64,000 bases of DNA from Prevotella vespertina (GCF_009728485.1 NZ_VVIQ01000003.1:124001-188000), one strand, 5' to 3'; positions 44,969 through 54,823 are shown, counted from the first letter of the stretch. Translations and numbers: made by a program. The notes: generated by a model from the letters alone, not told the origin.

Positions 44969-46192
44969 ATGGAAATAGTAGAACGATTTATCAACTACAC
45001 GAAGTTTGACACACAATCGGCAGAAGATTCCGAGACCGTGCCGAGTACTCCCAAACAACTGATTTTTGCGAACTACCTCAAGGATGAGCTTGAGCGTGAA
45101 GGACTAAAGGATGTTGAAATAGACGATATGGGGTATATCTATGCAACGCTCCCTTCCAACACGAAGAAGAAAGTTCCAACAATTGGATTCATTTCTCATT
45201 ACGATACAGCACTCGATGCTAGCGGTGCAAACATCAAGGCTCGTGTCATCAAGAACTACGATGGTGGCGATATACAACTCAACCCCAACATGGTTAGTTC
45301 GCCACGTCAATTCCCAGAACTATTGGAACACAAGGGCGAAGATCTTATTGTTACTGATGGTACAACGCTGCTCGGTGCAGACGACAAGGCTGGTATCGCT
45401 GAGATTGTACAGGCTATGTGTTTCTTGCGAGATCACAACGAGATTGAGCATGGGGACATCCGCATAGGCTTCAATCCAGATGAGGAAATTGGCAAGGGTG
45501 CCCATCACTTTGATGTAGAGAAGTTCGGTTGTGAATGGGGATACACGATTGATGGTGGTGACCTCGGCGAACTCGAATATGAGAACTTCAATGCTGCTGG
45601 CGTGAAGATATTGATTCATGGCGTTAGTGTCCACACTGGTTATGCTAAGGGAAAGATGGTCAATGCGAGTCGCTTAGCATGTGAGTTTAATGCGATGATT
45701 CCATCAGATGAAATCCCAGAGACTACTGAAGGTTATCAAGGCTTCTATCACCTTATTGGCATAGAGAGCCGTTGTGAGGAGGCAAAGCTAAGCTATATCA
45801 TCCGTGACCATGACCGCGAGCACTTCGAAGACCGCAAGCGTTTCATTGAGAACTGCGTTAAGAAGATGAATGAGAAGTATGGTGCTGGTACTGTCGAACT
45901 AAAGATGAACGACCAATACTACAACATGAAGGAGAAGATTGATCCTAATATGCACGTCATAGAGCTAGTCCTTCGTGCCATGCAACAGGCTAACATTGCT
46001 CCAAAGGTACAACCTATTCGTGGCGGTACGGATGGTGCACAGCTTTCTTTCAAAGGTTTACCTTGCCCTAACATCTTCGCTGGTGGCGTTAACTTCCACG
46101 GTCCTTACGAGTTTGTATCGGTACAGGTTATGGAGAAAGCCATGCAGGTTATCATTAATATCTGTAGATTGACTGCGGAGTTTAATGATTGA
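44969..46192 (+). CDS. pepT: Peptidase T (tripeptide aminopeptidase)
   Basis: 407 residues. A dizinc M20B peptidase that removes N-terminal residues from tripeptides. Metal and catalytic residues appear in order: [29 protein letters not shown] near residue 175, and [18 protein letters not shown] with FHGPYE near the end. The start is ATG 44969 ([17 protein letters not shown]). A GC-rich repeat (CCCACCCCCTTCCCCTCC) begins a few bases after the stop. Confidence 0.95.
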   Translation: MEIVERFINYTKFDTQSAEDSETVPSTPKQLIFANYLKDELEREGLKDVEIDDMGYIYATLPSNTKKKVPTIGFISHYDTALDASGANIKARVIKNYDGGDIQLNPNMVSSPRQFPELLEHKGEDLIVTDGTTLLGADDKAGIAEIVQAMCFLRDHNEIEHGDIRIGFNPDEEIGKGAHHFDVEKFGCEWGYTIDGGDLGELEYENFNAAGVKILIHGVSVHTGYAKGKMVNASRLACEFNAMIPSDEIPETTEGYQGFYHLIGIESRCEEAKLSYIIRDHDREHFEDRKRFIENCVKKMNEKYGAGTVELKMNDQYYNMKEKIDPNMHVIELVLRAMQQANIAPKVQPIRGGTDGAQLSFKGLPCPNIFAGGVNFHGPYEFVSVQVMEKAMQVIINICRLTAEFND

Positions 46193-46360
46193 GATATACC
46201 CACCCCCTTCCCCTCCCCAAGGGAGGGGGGATTAAGATGTTCTAAGGGACATGAATAAGATATCAATTAGAATAAGAACGTATTTTTACAATAGATAAAA
46301 CAACCTATCATTCCTTTATCTATTGCGATAAGCAGGAATGATATCCTTTTTCTAAATTCT

Positions 46361-46741
46361 ATGAATCGCTACGAAACAACAGATGCGTCTACTTACTATC
46401 TTTTACTTGAGCATGCGAGGAGGATGAGGAATAACCCCACTGAAGCAGAGAAGATTCTTTGGAAGTATCTTGCAAGTAATAGGATGGGAGTTCACTTCCG
46501 ACAACAACATCCAATATATGGCTACATTCCCGACTTTGTATGCCTCAAGCAGAAACTCATTATAGAGTTAGATGGAGGATACCACTTGGTTGGGGAGCAA
46601 CCACAAATGGATAAGGAACGCACAGAATGGCTAAGTAAAGAAGGTTATCGGGTTATTCGCTTCACTAATGAAGATGTATTCAATCGACTGGATGAGGTGC
46701 TGGATAAAATTGCAGAAGAGTTAGAAAATGCTAGCAAATGA
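46361..46741 (+). CDS. DUF559 endonuclease-like protein
   Basis: 126 residues of the DUF559 family, a Vsr-like PD-(D/E)xK fold. RRMRNNPTEAEKILWKYL and FRQQHPIYGYIPDFVCLKQKLIIELDGG hold the predicted catalytic Asp and Glu, followed by DKERTEWLSKEGYRVIRF. Such proteins are often encoded singly or next to transposons and methylases; no DNA methylase is seen here. Function unknown. A 22-bp array begins 4 bases after its stop. Confidence 0.9.
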   Translation: MNRYETTDASTYYLLLEHARRMRNNPTEAEKILWKYLASNRMGVHFRQQHPIYGYIPDFVCLKQKLIIELDGGYHLVGEQPQMDKERTEWLSKEGYRVIRFTNEDVFNRLDEVLDKIAEELENASK

Positions 46742-46744
46742 GTT

Positions 46745-46893
46745 TAAAGGAAAGAGTAAATAAACTTAAAGAAAAGAACAAATAAGCGTAAAGGAACTCT
46801 GCAAATATACCCTATGATGTGAGCAAATATGCTCAATAAAGAAAGCAAATGTGCTCAACGATAAAAGCAAATATGCTCAATAACGAGAACAAG
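46745..46893. repeat. 22-bp-pitch array with a gradually changing core
   Basis: TAAAG recurs at 46745, 46767 and 46789, and GCAAA at 46801, 46823, 46845 and 46867 with a variant at 46889, all 22 bp apart. The flanking words change along the array: TAAAGG on the left, GCAAATATGCTCAA on the right. Confidence 0.85.
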
Positions 46894-47000
46894 TACACTC
46901 CTGTTTCTCACATTCCTTCCACTGATAGAAGATTGAAGGATAGCCACAGACAAGCACCCCCATACCATAGTAATGTAAGTATTAACGCCAACCAACCTCA

Positions 47001-47114
47001 CATATCAAGCTCTCCTCCCTTGGGGAGGAGCTGGAGGTGGGTAAAAGTATTAACAACTATCAACACCACATATCAAGCCCTCCTCCCTTGGGGAGGAGCT
47101 GGAGGTGGGTAAAA
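47001..47114 (+). repeat. Two direct copies of a 46-bp GC-rich repeat
   Basis: Copies at 47001-47046 and 47069-47114 differ at one base and read CATATCAAG, then a CTCCTCCCTTGGGGAGGAG dyad, then CTGGAGGTGGGTAAAA. A related inverted sequence lies at 46200-46235 after pepT. The second copy ends 5 bases before the antiporter start, so its GGAGGTGGGT would serve as the ribosome-binding region. Confidence 0.88.
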
Positions 47115-47119
47115 CATAT

Positions 47120-49390
47120 ATGGCAGAACTACCATCACTCGTCAAAGACCTTGCACTGATACTTGTTGTAGCAGGCTTTGTAACACTATTATTCAAGAAA
47201 CTAAAGCAACCCTTAGTACTGGGATACATTGTTGCTGGATTCTTGGTATCGCCTCACATGCCTTATCTGATGAGCGTTGTCGATAAGGCAAACATACACA
47301 CATGGGCAGACATAGGTGTTATCTTCCTATTATTTGCATTGGGTTTAGACTTCTCCATAAAGAAGATACTCAAGATGGGAGCATCCCCCATCATAGCAGC
47401 CAGTACCATTATCCTCTGTATGACAACCTTAGGTATCGTCGTGGGATATAGCTTTGGATGGAAAGAGATGGACTGCATCTTCCTTGGCGGAATGCTTGCT
47501 ATCAGCTCCACTACCATTATATATAAGGCACTCAACGATATGGGACTCACACAGCAAGGTTTCGTACCCACGGTGATGAGTGTTCTCATCCTTGAAGACA
47601 TCCTTGCCATTGTGATGATGGTAATGCTTAGTACGATAGCCAGTGGCACCAACCTTAATGGTGCGCAACTCTTCGGTAGCATAGCCAAGATAGGGTTCTT
47701 CCTTGTATTATGGTTTGTTATCGGACTCTTCGCAATACCTCTCTTCCTTCGTTCCACACGCAAACTCCTTAATAGCGAGACCCTCCTTGTTGTGTCATTG
47801 GGCTTATGTTGCCTCATGGCAGTTATATCCACACAGGTTGGATTCAGTGCCGCTTTTGGTGCATTCGTTATGGGAAGTATCTTGGCAGAGACTATCGAAG
47901 CAGATAAAATCATTCGACTCGTCGACCCTGTCAAGAACCTCTTTGGTGCTATCTTCTTCGTATCAGTTGGAATGTTGGTCGACCCACATATCCTCATCAG
48001 CTATGCCATTCCCATCCTCTTACTCGTTCTGACCATCCTCTTGGGGCAAGCCATCTTCGGAACAATAGGCTTCCTGCTCGGCGGTCAATCGCTGAAGAAT
48101 GCAATGCGTTGTGGTTTCTCCATGGCACAAATTGGTGAGTTTGCCTTTATCATTGCCTCTTTAGGACTATCCCTGCGTGTTATCAGTGACCACCTCTACC
48201 CAGTAGTTGTTGCTGTATCGGTTATTACCACCTTCCTCACGCCTTATATGATACGTGCAGCCGAACCAAGTTATAACTTCATCATAAAACACCTGCCGAA
48301 GAAGTGGGTACGTCGTATCAATCACATCCAAACGGAAACTCCTGATGAGAATACAACTGGGCATAATCAATGGCATGAACTCATCAAGAAGATGCTGACG
48401 GACACGGTTATCTATGGTATTCTCTCGGCTGCCGTTATAGCCATTATGTTCTCTCTTGTATTACCAATCTGTAGGAAGTTCTCTGTTGAATGGACAGGCA
48501 CGCATTGGGCTGGTAATGCTGTTTGCGGATTATTAACCATTGCTTTCATCTCTCCTTTCTTGCGTTCCATAGTGATGAAGCAGAACCATTCTGAAGCCTT
48601 CAAAGCACTATGGATGGATAGGCGAATCAACCGATTGCCACTCATTGCAACCATTCTTGCACGTGTCGTCATTGCTATCAGTTTCATCTTCTACGTCTGC
48701 AACTATCTCACACGATTCCAGCATGCGTTTATTATTGCCATCGCTATCGGTGCGCTCATCCTCATGTTGCTATCAAGGCGACTGAAGGAAAGGAGTATCA
48801 AATTAGAACGTCTCTTCATACAGAATCTACGAAGTAGGGACATAGAAGCACAGGTAAAGGGCAAGAAGAAGCCGCTCTTTGCCGACCATCTCATTGATCG
48901 TGATATTCATATCAGTAACTTCAACCTACCAGAAAACTCGCTATGGGCTGGTAAGACATTACGAAGTTTGCGCCTCCGCAATCGCTTTGGCGTGCATATC
49001 AGTAGTATTCTTCGTGGCTCGCTACGCCTCAACATCCCTAATGGCGAAACGATCCTCTTCCCTGGTGACACGCTTCAAGCCATTGGAAATGATGAACAGT
49101 TAACGGCACTATCAAGAGCCATCAAGTCTGAACAGCAGCCCGAAGACACCGAGATAGAGAAGCGAGAAATGAAGCTTCGCCGTGTCACCTTATCCGAATC
49201 TAGCCCTTTCATTGGCAAAACCCTCAAAGAGAGTGGCATTCGAGACAAGTATAACTGCATGGTTGTTGGTGTCGATGAAGGGCAAGATAACCTAACCCTC
49301 ATCACTCCTTCCCGCTGTTTACAGGCTGATGATGTACTATGGATTGTTGGCGAAGAGAGCAATTTGGCGAAGATTCTCACGTTGAATTGA
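47120..49390 (+). CDS. CPA2-family cation:proton antiporter with two TrkA-C domains
   Basis: 756 residues from ATG 47120; a GTG at 47105 lies inside the upstream repeat and is rejected. About twelve hydrophobic segments to residue 390 form the Kef/NhaA-like transporter. About four more membrane segments follow (430-570). Two tandem TrkA-C (RCK-C) domains end the protein, each with a GKTLRSLRLR or GKTLKESGIR phrase and a closing GDTLQAIG or DDVLWIVG. No RCK-N NAD-binding domain separates them. It probably exchanges K+ or Na+ for H+ under ligand control. Confidence 0.92.
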   Translation: MAELPSLVKDLALILVVAGFVTLLFKKLKQPLVLGYIVAGFLVSPHMPYLMSVVDKANIHTWADIGVIFLLFALGLDFSIKKILKMGASPIIAASTIILCMTTLGIVVGYSFGWKEMDCIFLGGMLAISSTTIIYKALNDMGLTQQGFVPTVMSVLILEDILAIVMMVMLSTIASGTNLNGAQLFGSIAKIGFFLVLWFVIGLFAIPLFLRSTRKLLNSETLLVVSLGLCCLMAVISTQVGFSAAFGAFVMGSILAETIEADKIIRLVDPVKNLFGAIFFVSVGMLVDPHILISYAIPILLLVLTILLGQAIFGTIGFLLGGQSLKNAMRCGFSMAQIGEFAFIIASLGLSLRVISDHLYPVVVAVSVITTFLTPYMIRAAEPSYNFIIKHLPKKWVRRINHIQTETPDENTTGHNQWHELIKKMLTDTVIYGILSAAVIAIMFSLVLPICRKFSVEWTGTHWAGNAVCGLLTIAFISPFLRSIVMKQNHSEAFKALWMDRRINRLPLIATILARVVIAISFIFYVCNYLTRFQHAFIIAIAIGALILMLLSRRLKERSIKLERLFIQNLRSRDIEAQVKGKKKPLFADHLIDRDIHISNFNLPENSLWAGKTLRSLRLRNRFGVHISSILRGSLRLNIPNGETILFPGDTLQAIGNDEQLTALSRAIKSEQQPEDTEIEKREMKLRRVTLSESSPFIGKTLKESGIRDKYNCMVVGVDEGQDNLTLITPSRCLQADDVLWIVGEESNLAKILTLN

Positions 49391-49478
49391 GAACCTCTCC
49401 AAGTCTTATGGATCCATACGTACTAATTTTTTTGTCATTTGATTGGTACTGAGACGACTGCAAAGCATACAAACAACA

Positions 49479-49511
49479 AGACGCCTTTCTCCATTTGAGA
49501 AAGGCGTCTTG
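49479..49511. terminator. Bidirectional terminator built from a repeat unit
   Basis: AAGACGCCTTTCTC pairs with GAGAAAGGCGTCTT around a short loop. The sequence is a unit of the ACGCCTTTC family (49481-49502), showing the repeat can act as a terminator between two convergent genes. Confidence 0.75.
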
Positions 49512-49559
49512 CTAAAAGGAAGTGAGCATTGCTATGATAACAACCAGGGGTATAGTCGC

Positions 49560-50855
49560 TTATTCATGATAGCTACCTAGTTTTGAAAGATAAAACTTCT
49601 TAAAGTCGCTCCATTTATAGTAATAAGGTGCAGAAGTCTTCGGCAATGGTAGCGTAGCTTCCTCTTCATTGAGTAAAACCTTCACAAGCGTTTCTGCCTT
49701 AGGCTTCCTCGGATTTTTATAGAATACGAATTGAATGTTAGCAGCCATAGGTACAATGCGTGTAGAACTCCAACCTTTCAGGTCAAGACTATCTATATCC
49801 GATACTCTGATGTCACTATTATTCAGATTAAGCAGACAGGTCAACGGCATCACCATCGTATCATGTCCGAAACGAAGTGTCGCACCGGGATGAGGAAGTG
49901 CCAAACAAGAATCGGCATCAGTGATAATCTTACGCAAGAGATTGCGCTGTGAAAAAGGTTGATTACCTCCGCTCTGTGGTGCACTAGCATATCGCAAATA
50001 CCACCAAGCATTACTACGTTCCCAAAGACGGTATAATTCTTCTGGGGTAAAGAGATTGTACAATGAAAGCGAATGGCGTATTTCCGAGTTCTGAACAATA
50101 CTAGCCAAACTGAAAAGATCAAATGAGAGTTGCCCCGCATCCACCTTCTTTGTCACATATTCCTTATCCTTAAAGAGGCGAGCCATCAAAGGTTTTGTGT
50201 CAATATTGCGTTTGCCCCACTCATCAATCGTATTCTTTACAGCACTACTATCCCTTTGGTGAGACAATTTTTTGTCTGATTGATTCATAAAATACATATC
50301 ATGTGCACTCGCATCATGCCTAATGCGCAAGCGAGGATTATGTCGAATCAGCTCTTGCAGTTCGTTTTCCATGGACAGAATACAGCGGATAACATCCGTA
50401 GACTTAGCATCTATCCACACCGAATCACGGAAAACAGATGGGAAACGTTCGTACATTCTTCTCGCAATCTGCTGATGTTGCTGTGCTCCCAGAGGTGTCA
50501 ATTCACCCCACCGCTTATAGGATTCAGCATACATGAGGCGTAGTTTCTTCAAGACATCTTCCCCCTCATTCGTCAAAACCCCAGCAGAATCAGCCCGCTC
50601 AAGCACTTCAATCGGTCGAAGATATTGCTGCGCATGAATGAGATAGCGCGATCCATGTCGACCATAATGCGAGAGATACACAGGAAAATAGCCTGACGGA
50701 GCAGGTGTCAGCTTACCAGAAGGAGTCGGATAAGCTAGGTAATTGTTGGCAGAAAGTTCTGGATGAGCACTAATCTGCTGTTTGAACGATTGTGCTGTGA
50801 CGTGTAGAGATGCCGAAAATGCCAGCACACCAAGCCAAAAAAGATGTTTTTTCAT
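49560..50855 (-). CDS. Histidine acid phosphatase/phytase-like secreted enzyme
   Basis: 431 residues from MKKHLFWLG; the 16 codons upstream overlap the promoter (-7 TACCTTTG at 50884-50891 minus strand) and are rejected. A signal peptide ends at about residue 22 (VTAQ). The catalytic RHGSR lies in LSHYGRHGSRYL, and the second histidine block is RFGHDTMVMPL (the HD proton donor). These are the marks of branch 2 histidine phosphatases, including MINPP-like phytases. Likely periplasmic or surface; substrate unknown. Confidence 0.88.
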   Translation of the reverse strand: MKKHLFWLGVLAFSASLHVTAQSFKQQISAHPELSANNYLAYPTPSGKLTPAPSGYFPVYLSHYGRHGSRYLIHAQQYLRPIEVLERADSAGVLTNEGEDVLKKLRLMYAESYKRWGELTPLGAQQHQQIARRMYERFPSVFRDSVWIDAKSTDVIRCILSMENELQELIRHNPRLRIRHDASAHDMYFMNQSDKKLSHQRDSSAVKNTIDEWGKRNIDTKPLMARLFKDKEYVTKKVDAGQLSFDLFSLASIVQNSEIRHSLSLYNLFTPEELYRLWERSNAWWYLRYASAPQSGGNQPFSQRNLLRKIITDADSCLALPHPGATLRFGHDTMVMPLTCLLNLNNSDIRVSDIDSLDLKGWSSTRIVPMAANIQFVFYKNPRKPKAETLVKVLLNEEEATLPLPKTSAPYYYKWSDFKKFYLSKLGSYHE

Positions 50856-51214
50856 ATCGTTTTGATTTGTTCTAATAGCAATACAAAGGTAAGCATTTTC
50901 CATAAAGGCACATAAGAATAAACTAAATAATAGCTTCTTTCACTGAAATACGATAGTTGTTTTTCTATAGCATATACAATGAACAGAAGCAGAAGACACC
51001 CACTTGTTTTGTAAAAGAATATAGCCAATTTGATAGGTTATTACTGCGATATTCTGGAAAGCCTACTTACTTTGCTCGAAATATTCGATTTTTGAGAGCA
51101 ATAAGTCTTGTTCTTCTAACAAACTAATAACCAAGCTGTTACAAATAATGCTATCCTATTATGAGAAGAAAGCAGATAGATTTTAATGAAATTGGAGCAT
51201 ATTTTAGCCCAAAA

Positions 51215-51302
51215 CGATGGTTATTTCCGTAAAAAACGATAGTACTTTTTAGCAAAAACGATACTACTTTTCACCAAAAACGATAGTACTTTTTCATAAA
51301 AA
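51215..51302. repeat. 22-bp-pitch array, CGATAGTAC core
   Basis: CGAT cores at 51215, 51237, 51259 and 51281, each in the form AAAAA-CGATAGTAC-TTTTT with about four variable bases between units. An inverted AGTACTAT follows at 51303-51310. The rest of the gap (50892-51473) is AT-rich with no gene that I can support. Confidence 0.9.
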
Positions 51303-51473
51303 AGTACTATTGTTCTGAGTTTATGGGTATTTAGTGACTCCAAAAACCAATATTCGTTTCTAGAAAGAGCTAATTAGGAAATTTAGAATGTAAAATATCT
51401 TCTTAATTAATTCGTCTATACGAATCATCTAAAAAGATAATAGGAAAGATTCGGAAACAGCCGAAAAAACTAT

Positions 51474-52010
51474 CTAATCGAAGCACTTTTCCCACTCACG
51501 GAAGCGGAGACCCCCCTCATCACCGAACTTTGATAGGCTCTTTTCCGCCTGTTCAATCGTCTTCTCTCGATCAAGGTGCGTCTTAGAAAAGAACTTATCG
51601 GCATAACAAATCACCTTTTCTTCCATCGTTTCGGGTAGGAAATCTTGCTGCGGAAGAGGGAGGTTTTGCGCTATAATCTGCGCTTTTGTAATCCCAGCAC
51701 CCGTATGTCGTTCGCAAACACGAGCATGACGTGGGAAGCCTTCCGACCTTAATAACTCTGCTCCGATACGCCCGTGACAGATGTAAGGTTCGGTTCCGAA
51801 ACACTGAATGCCAGCCGCATCGCACTTGAAAATACCGATATCATGCAGCATAGCAGCCTCCTCTAAGAACGCACAATCGAGCTTTAATTCTGGATGGTGA
51901 GCCGCTATTGCTAATGCCTTATCAGCCACACTGCGACCATGAACTAGGAGGATGTGACGAAGCTCATTGTCGGTTGGGTAAAACTTATTGATGATTGAAA
52001 GATAATCCAT
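51474..52010 (-). CDS. HD-domain phosphohydrolase
   Basis: 178 residues from MDYLSIINKFYP. The start at 52010 is preferred because the longer frame (to 52049) runs into a terminator stem. HD-fold ligands are visible in HGRSVADKA, AAMLHDIGIF, CHGRIGAE, CERHTGAG and YADKFFS. Members hydrolyse nucleotides or phosphoesters, and the specific substrate is not readable. It is separated from the carboxyltransferase gene by that terminator, so it is an independent unit. Confidence 0.87.
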   Translation of the reverse strand: MDYLSIINKFYPTDNELRHILLVHGRSVADKALAIAAHHPELKLDCAFLEEAAMLHDIGIFKCDAAGIQCFGTEPYICHGRIGAELLRSEGFPRHARVCERHTGAGITKAQIIAQNLPLPQQDFLPETMEEKVICYADKFFSKTHLDREKTIEQAEKSLSKFGDEGGLRFREWEKCFD

Positions 52011-52024
52011 AATCATAAACGAAA

Positions 52025-52062
52025 AAGTCACGGTCTTACTCAATAGCAATAGACCGTGACTT
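52025..52062 (-). terminator. Terminator of the carboxyltransferase gene
   Basis: AAGTCACGGTCT and its perfect 12-base complement AGACCGTGACTT around a 14-base loop, with TTTTTCGTTT after it on the minus strand. Confidence 0.85.
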
Positions 52063-52085
52063 AATATTTTTTTAATGCGTTTTAC

Positions 52086-53864
52086 TTATTCAGCATGCTC
52101 ACGCTCAATGTAAGCAATAACATCGCCCTTGTTCACCTTAGCACCTTGCTTAGCGTTGATCTCAACCAACTTACCACCGAGTGCAGCTGGAACAGTGACG
52201 AACTCGCCCCAAGGAGCCTGGATATAGCAGAAAGCATCGCCCTCTTTATACTCCTTACCAATGAATGGTTCTACAGCTGGAGCAGCCTCGCCATCGCCCT
52301 GGAACTCCCAGAACAACTGACCTTTGACAGGAGCAACAAGTGCATCTGCCTTTGCATGCTTAAAGGCTGCAGCCTCTTCTGGGCTAACCTTTGCGCCGAG
52401 CTTAGCATCCTTAGCAGCTTGAAGATCAGCCAAGAAGTTCTTCTTAGCCTGTCCACTCTTGTAGTTGCGATACTGCTCTGGGTGCATAGCCAATTCGAAG
52501 AGTTCCTCCTCATCCTGACCATAATCCCAACCATTCTCGTCCATTTCCTTGCGGAAATCCTCAAGATTATTCTTCAACAATGTATGTGGGTCTGCATCTG
52601 TGAACTCAAGTCCCTTCTGCTTAGCTAGGTCTTTCAACTCTTGACAAATCTCACCTGGTACACGACCGCTCTTTCCGAGGATCATACCCCACATAGAATC
52701 GTCCATCATAACGAAGCGACCCTTACCCTGCTCAAGAGTGAGGAGGTTCATCAATGCGATGTTCTTTGTATATTGTGAGAATGGAGTTACCAATGGAGGA
52801 TATCCTACACGAGGCCAAACATAAGCAACCTCATCGAACAACTTGATAAGCATGTCGTCAACAGAGAGTTCTTCCTCGCCCTTCTTCTTACGAAGGTTAT
52901 TAATAGTAGAGCGAATACCACCGAGATCTGCCATCATTGAACCCATCATACCACCAGGTAAACCACAGCTAAGGAGCAATGAACTCATGATCTTATTCTG
53001 TGGATTAATGAAGTAACCCAACCATTCATCAATAAACTCCTGAGTCATGGCACGCGCCTTCATATAAGCATCCATATTAATCTCTGGAACATCAAAGCCT
53101 GCATTCTTCAACATACTTTGTACAGAGATAACATCTGGGTGAACTTTACCCCATGACAATGGCTCTATAGCAACATCGAGGATGTCAATACCATTCTTTG
53201 CAACCTCCAACATAGATGCCATTGAGAGACCAGGACCTGAGTGACCATGATACTCTAGTAAGACATCTGGGTGCTTCTCCTTAATACGGCGAGTGAGTTC
53301 TCCTAAGAAAGCAGGCTGACCAATACCAGCCATATCCTTCAAGCATAGTTCCTCAGCACCAGCTGCAATTTCTTCATCAGCTAATTTGCAGTAGTACTCA
53401 ATAGTATGAACAGGAGAGGTGGTGATACAGAGTGTTCCCTGTGGAGTCATACCAGCTTCCTTTGCCCATTTCAATGCTGGAGCAATGTTACGAATATCAT
53501 TTAAACCATCGAAAAGACGAGTAATATCTACACCCTGAGCATGCTTTACACGATACATCATCGCACGAACATCATCAGGAACAGGATACATACGTAAAGC
53601 ATTCAAGCCACGATCAAGCATGTGTGTCTTGATACCAGCTTCATGCAGAATCTTCGTATAGGCACGTACCGACTCGTTTGGATTCTCACCAGCCAGTAAA
53701 TTTACTTGTTCAAAAGCACCACCGTTGGTTTCTACACGTGCGAAACAACCCATCTCAATGAAGACAGGTGCGATGCGCACTAACTGATCTTTACGTGGCT
53801 GGAACTTACCAGAGCTCTGCCACATGTCTCGATAAATGAGACTGAACTGTATTTTCTTTCCCAT
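52086..53864 (-). CDS. Oxaloacetate decarboxylase/pyruvate carboxylase B-like carboxyltransferase lacking a biotin site
   Basis: 592 residues. A carboxyltransferase of the OadA/PycB group with YRDMWQSS, VETNGGAFEQV, CLKDMAGIGQP, the metal-binding EYHGHSGPG and a PYC-OADA region. The last 80 residues have a biotinyl/lipoyl-like fold (VAPVKGQLFWEF, VPAALGGKLVEINAKQGAKVNKGDVIAYIE). The position of the universal biotin motif EAMKM reads YIQAPWGEF, with no Lys. Unless biotin comes from a separate carrier subunit, this chain cannot carry it. It probably takes part in sodium-pumping oxaloacetate decarboxylation or a related carboxyl transfer. Confidence 0.87.
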   Translation of the reverse strand: MGKKIQFSLIYRDMWQSSGKFQPRKDQLVRIAPVFIEMGCFARVETNGGAFEQVNLLAGENPNESVRAYTKILHEAGIKTHMLDRGLNALRMYPVPDDVRAMMYRVKHAQGVDITRLFDGLNDIRNIAPALKWAKEAGMTPQGTLCITTSPVHTIEYYCKLADEEIAAGAEELCLKDMAGIGQPAFLGELTRRIKEKHPDVLLEYHGHSGPGLSMASMLEVAKNGIDILDVAIEPLSWGKVHPDVISVQSMLKNAGFDVPEINMDAYMKARAMTQEFIDEWLGYFINPQNKIMSSLLLSCGLPGGMMGSMMADLGGIRSTINNLRKKKGEEELSVDDMLIKLFDEVAYVWPRVGYPPLVTPFSQYTKNIALMNLLTLEQGKGRFVMMDDSMWGMILGKSGRVPGEICQELKDLAKQKGLEFTDADPHTLLKNNLEDFRKEMDENGWDYGQDEEELFELAMHPEQYRNYKSGQAKKNFLADLQAAKDAKLGAKVSPEEAAAFKHAKADALVAPVKGQLFWEFQGDGEAAPAVEPFIGKEYKEGDAFCYIQAPWGEFVTVPAALGGKLVEINAKQGAKVNKGDVIAYIEREHAE

Positions 53865-53919
53865 ATCTTATTTTATTGCTATCTAAATGAAGGTGATTGC
53901 AAACTGCAATCTCGACTTG

Positions 53920-53988
53920 CAAAATTAGATAAAAAATTCCAAAAATCAACTGACAGACAATATTTTTTGCAATAATTGACTATCTTTG
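53920..53988. promoter_or_regulatory. Divergent promoters of the carboxyltransferase and lipoprotein genes
   Basis: TAATTTTG on the minus strand (53920-53927) faces the carboxyltransferase; TATCTTTG on the plus strand (53981-53988) faces the lipoprotein at 54008. Confidence 0.62.
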
Positions 53989-54007
53989 CAGCATAAAAAC
54001 AACGTAC

Positions 54008-54823
54008 ATGAAGAATTTCTTTTTCCCTCTTTTAAGCCTTTCTTTGTTGCTACTTACGGCATGTTATAACCAAAGTTCAACAGGTGATCATGGGGCTATA
54101 GACATTGAAACTAGCCTGAAAGGTGATAGTACTCGGTATGGATTGGCATGTGATGGATGCTCTGATTCTGTTATCGTATTCCTACCTGATGAGGGTGGAG
54201 ACCCTATAAAGTTTGATATTGTCACGGCTAAGCGAAATAATATGGTATATGGGGATATCCAGATAGGAGACAAACTGGCGATTCTCCCTAATCCGATTGA
54301 TCCATACGAGGCTGCAATGGTTATCGATCTAGAACAGATGAAGGGGACTTGGACTTTTCAGGTTCTTCCTAAGTTGAAACCAAATCCGACAAAGACAGAA
54401 GACGAAATTCTTGCAGGGATGAGCGATTCTTTGAAGAAAGCACTCTTCATTCCTCGAGAATATGGATTCACACTCAAGAGTTATAATCAAGCCTCCCCCG
54501 TGGGATATATCATGAAGTCCAACTCTTTGGAAGATGAGAGTCCTGTAGAATACCCAAAAGTAACGGTTTATACAAGTTGGCATATTTTTAATGGTAAACT
54601 GTATATCTATAAAGATACATTGGATGAGCAAGGACATCGAATACCACAAGACTCTGTTGGCTTTGATTCTGGCTCTATGCGTTATTTATCAGCTGATTCT
54701 ATGGCTGCTCTCTTTGGTAAGAAAGTCATGCAATATCACCGAAAGAAGAGTGCTTTAGAGGCTAACAAAGAGGCACAAGAGGCTGAAGCGAAGGTGGCAA
54801 AGCAAGATACGATTAAGAAATAA
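54008..54823 (+). CDS. Lipoprotein, hypothetical
   Basis: 271 residues with a lipoprotein signal: a hydrophobic run and the lipobox LTAC (Cys near residue 19). The middle is beta-rich with DGCSDSVIVFLPDEGG, and the last 35 residues are a charged Ala/Lys/Glu helix. I do not recognise a domain. Its promoter -7 element is 20 bases upstream. It is a single-gene unit, followed by ssrA in the opposite direction. Confidence 0.82.
   Translation: MKNFFFPLLSLSLLLLTACYNQSSTGDHGAIDIETSLKGDSTRYGLACDGCSDSVIVFLPDEGGDPIKFDIVTAKRNNMVYGDIQIGDKLAILPNPIDPYEAAMVIDLEQMKGTWTFQVLPKLKPNPTKTEDEILAGMSDSLKKALFIPREYGFTLKSYNQASPVGYIMKSNSLEDESPVEYPKVTVYTSWHIFNGKLYIYKDTLDEQGHRIPQDSVGFDSGSMRYLSADSMAALFGKKVMQYHRKKSALEANKEAQEAEAKVAKQDTIKK

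Noticed and set aside
46200..46235. Terminator of pepT
   Set aside because: The C/G-rich dyad is related to the dispersed GC-rich repeat at 47001-47114 and lacks a T run.
47105..47119. Upstream GTG start of the antiporter
   Set aside because: The GTG lies in the GC-rich repeat; ATG 47120 gives the proper membrane-protein start.
50856..50903. Extended start of the histidine acid phosphatase
   Set aside because: The added 16 codons overlap the promoter and precede a proper signal peptide at 50855.
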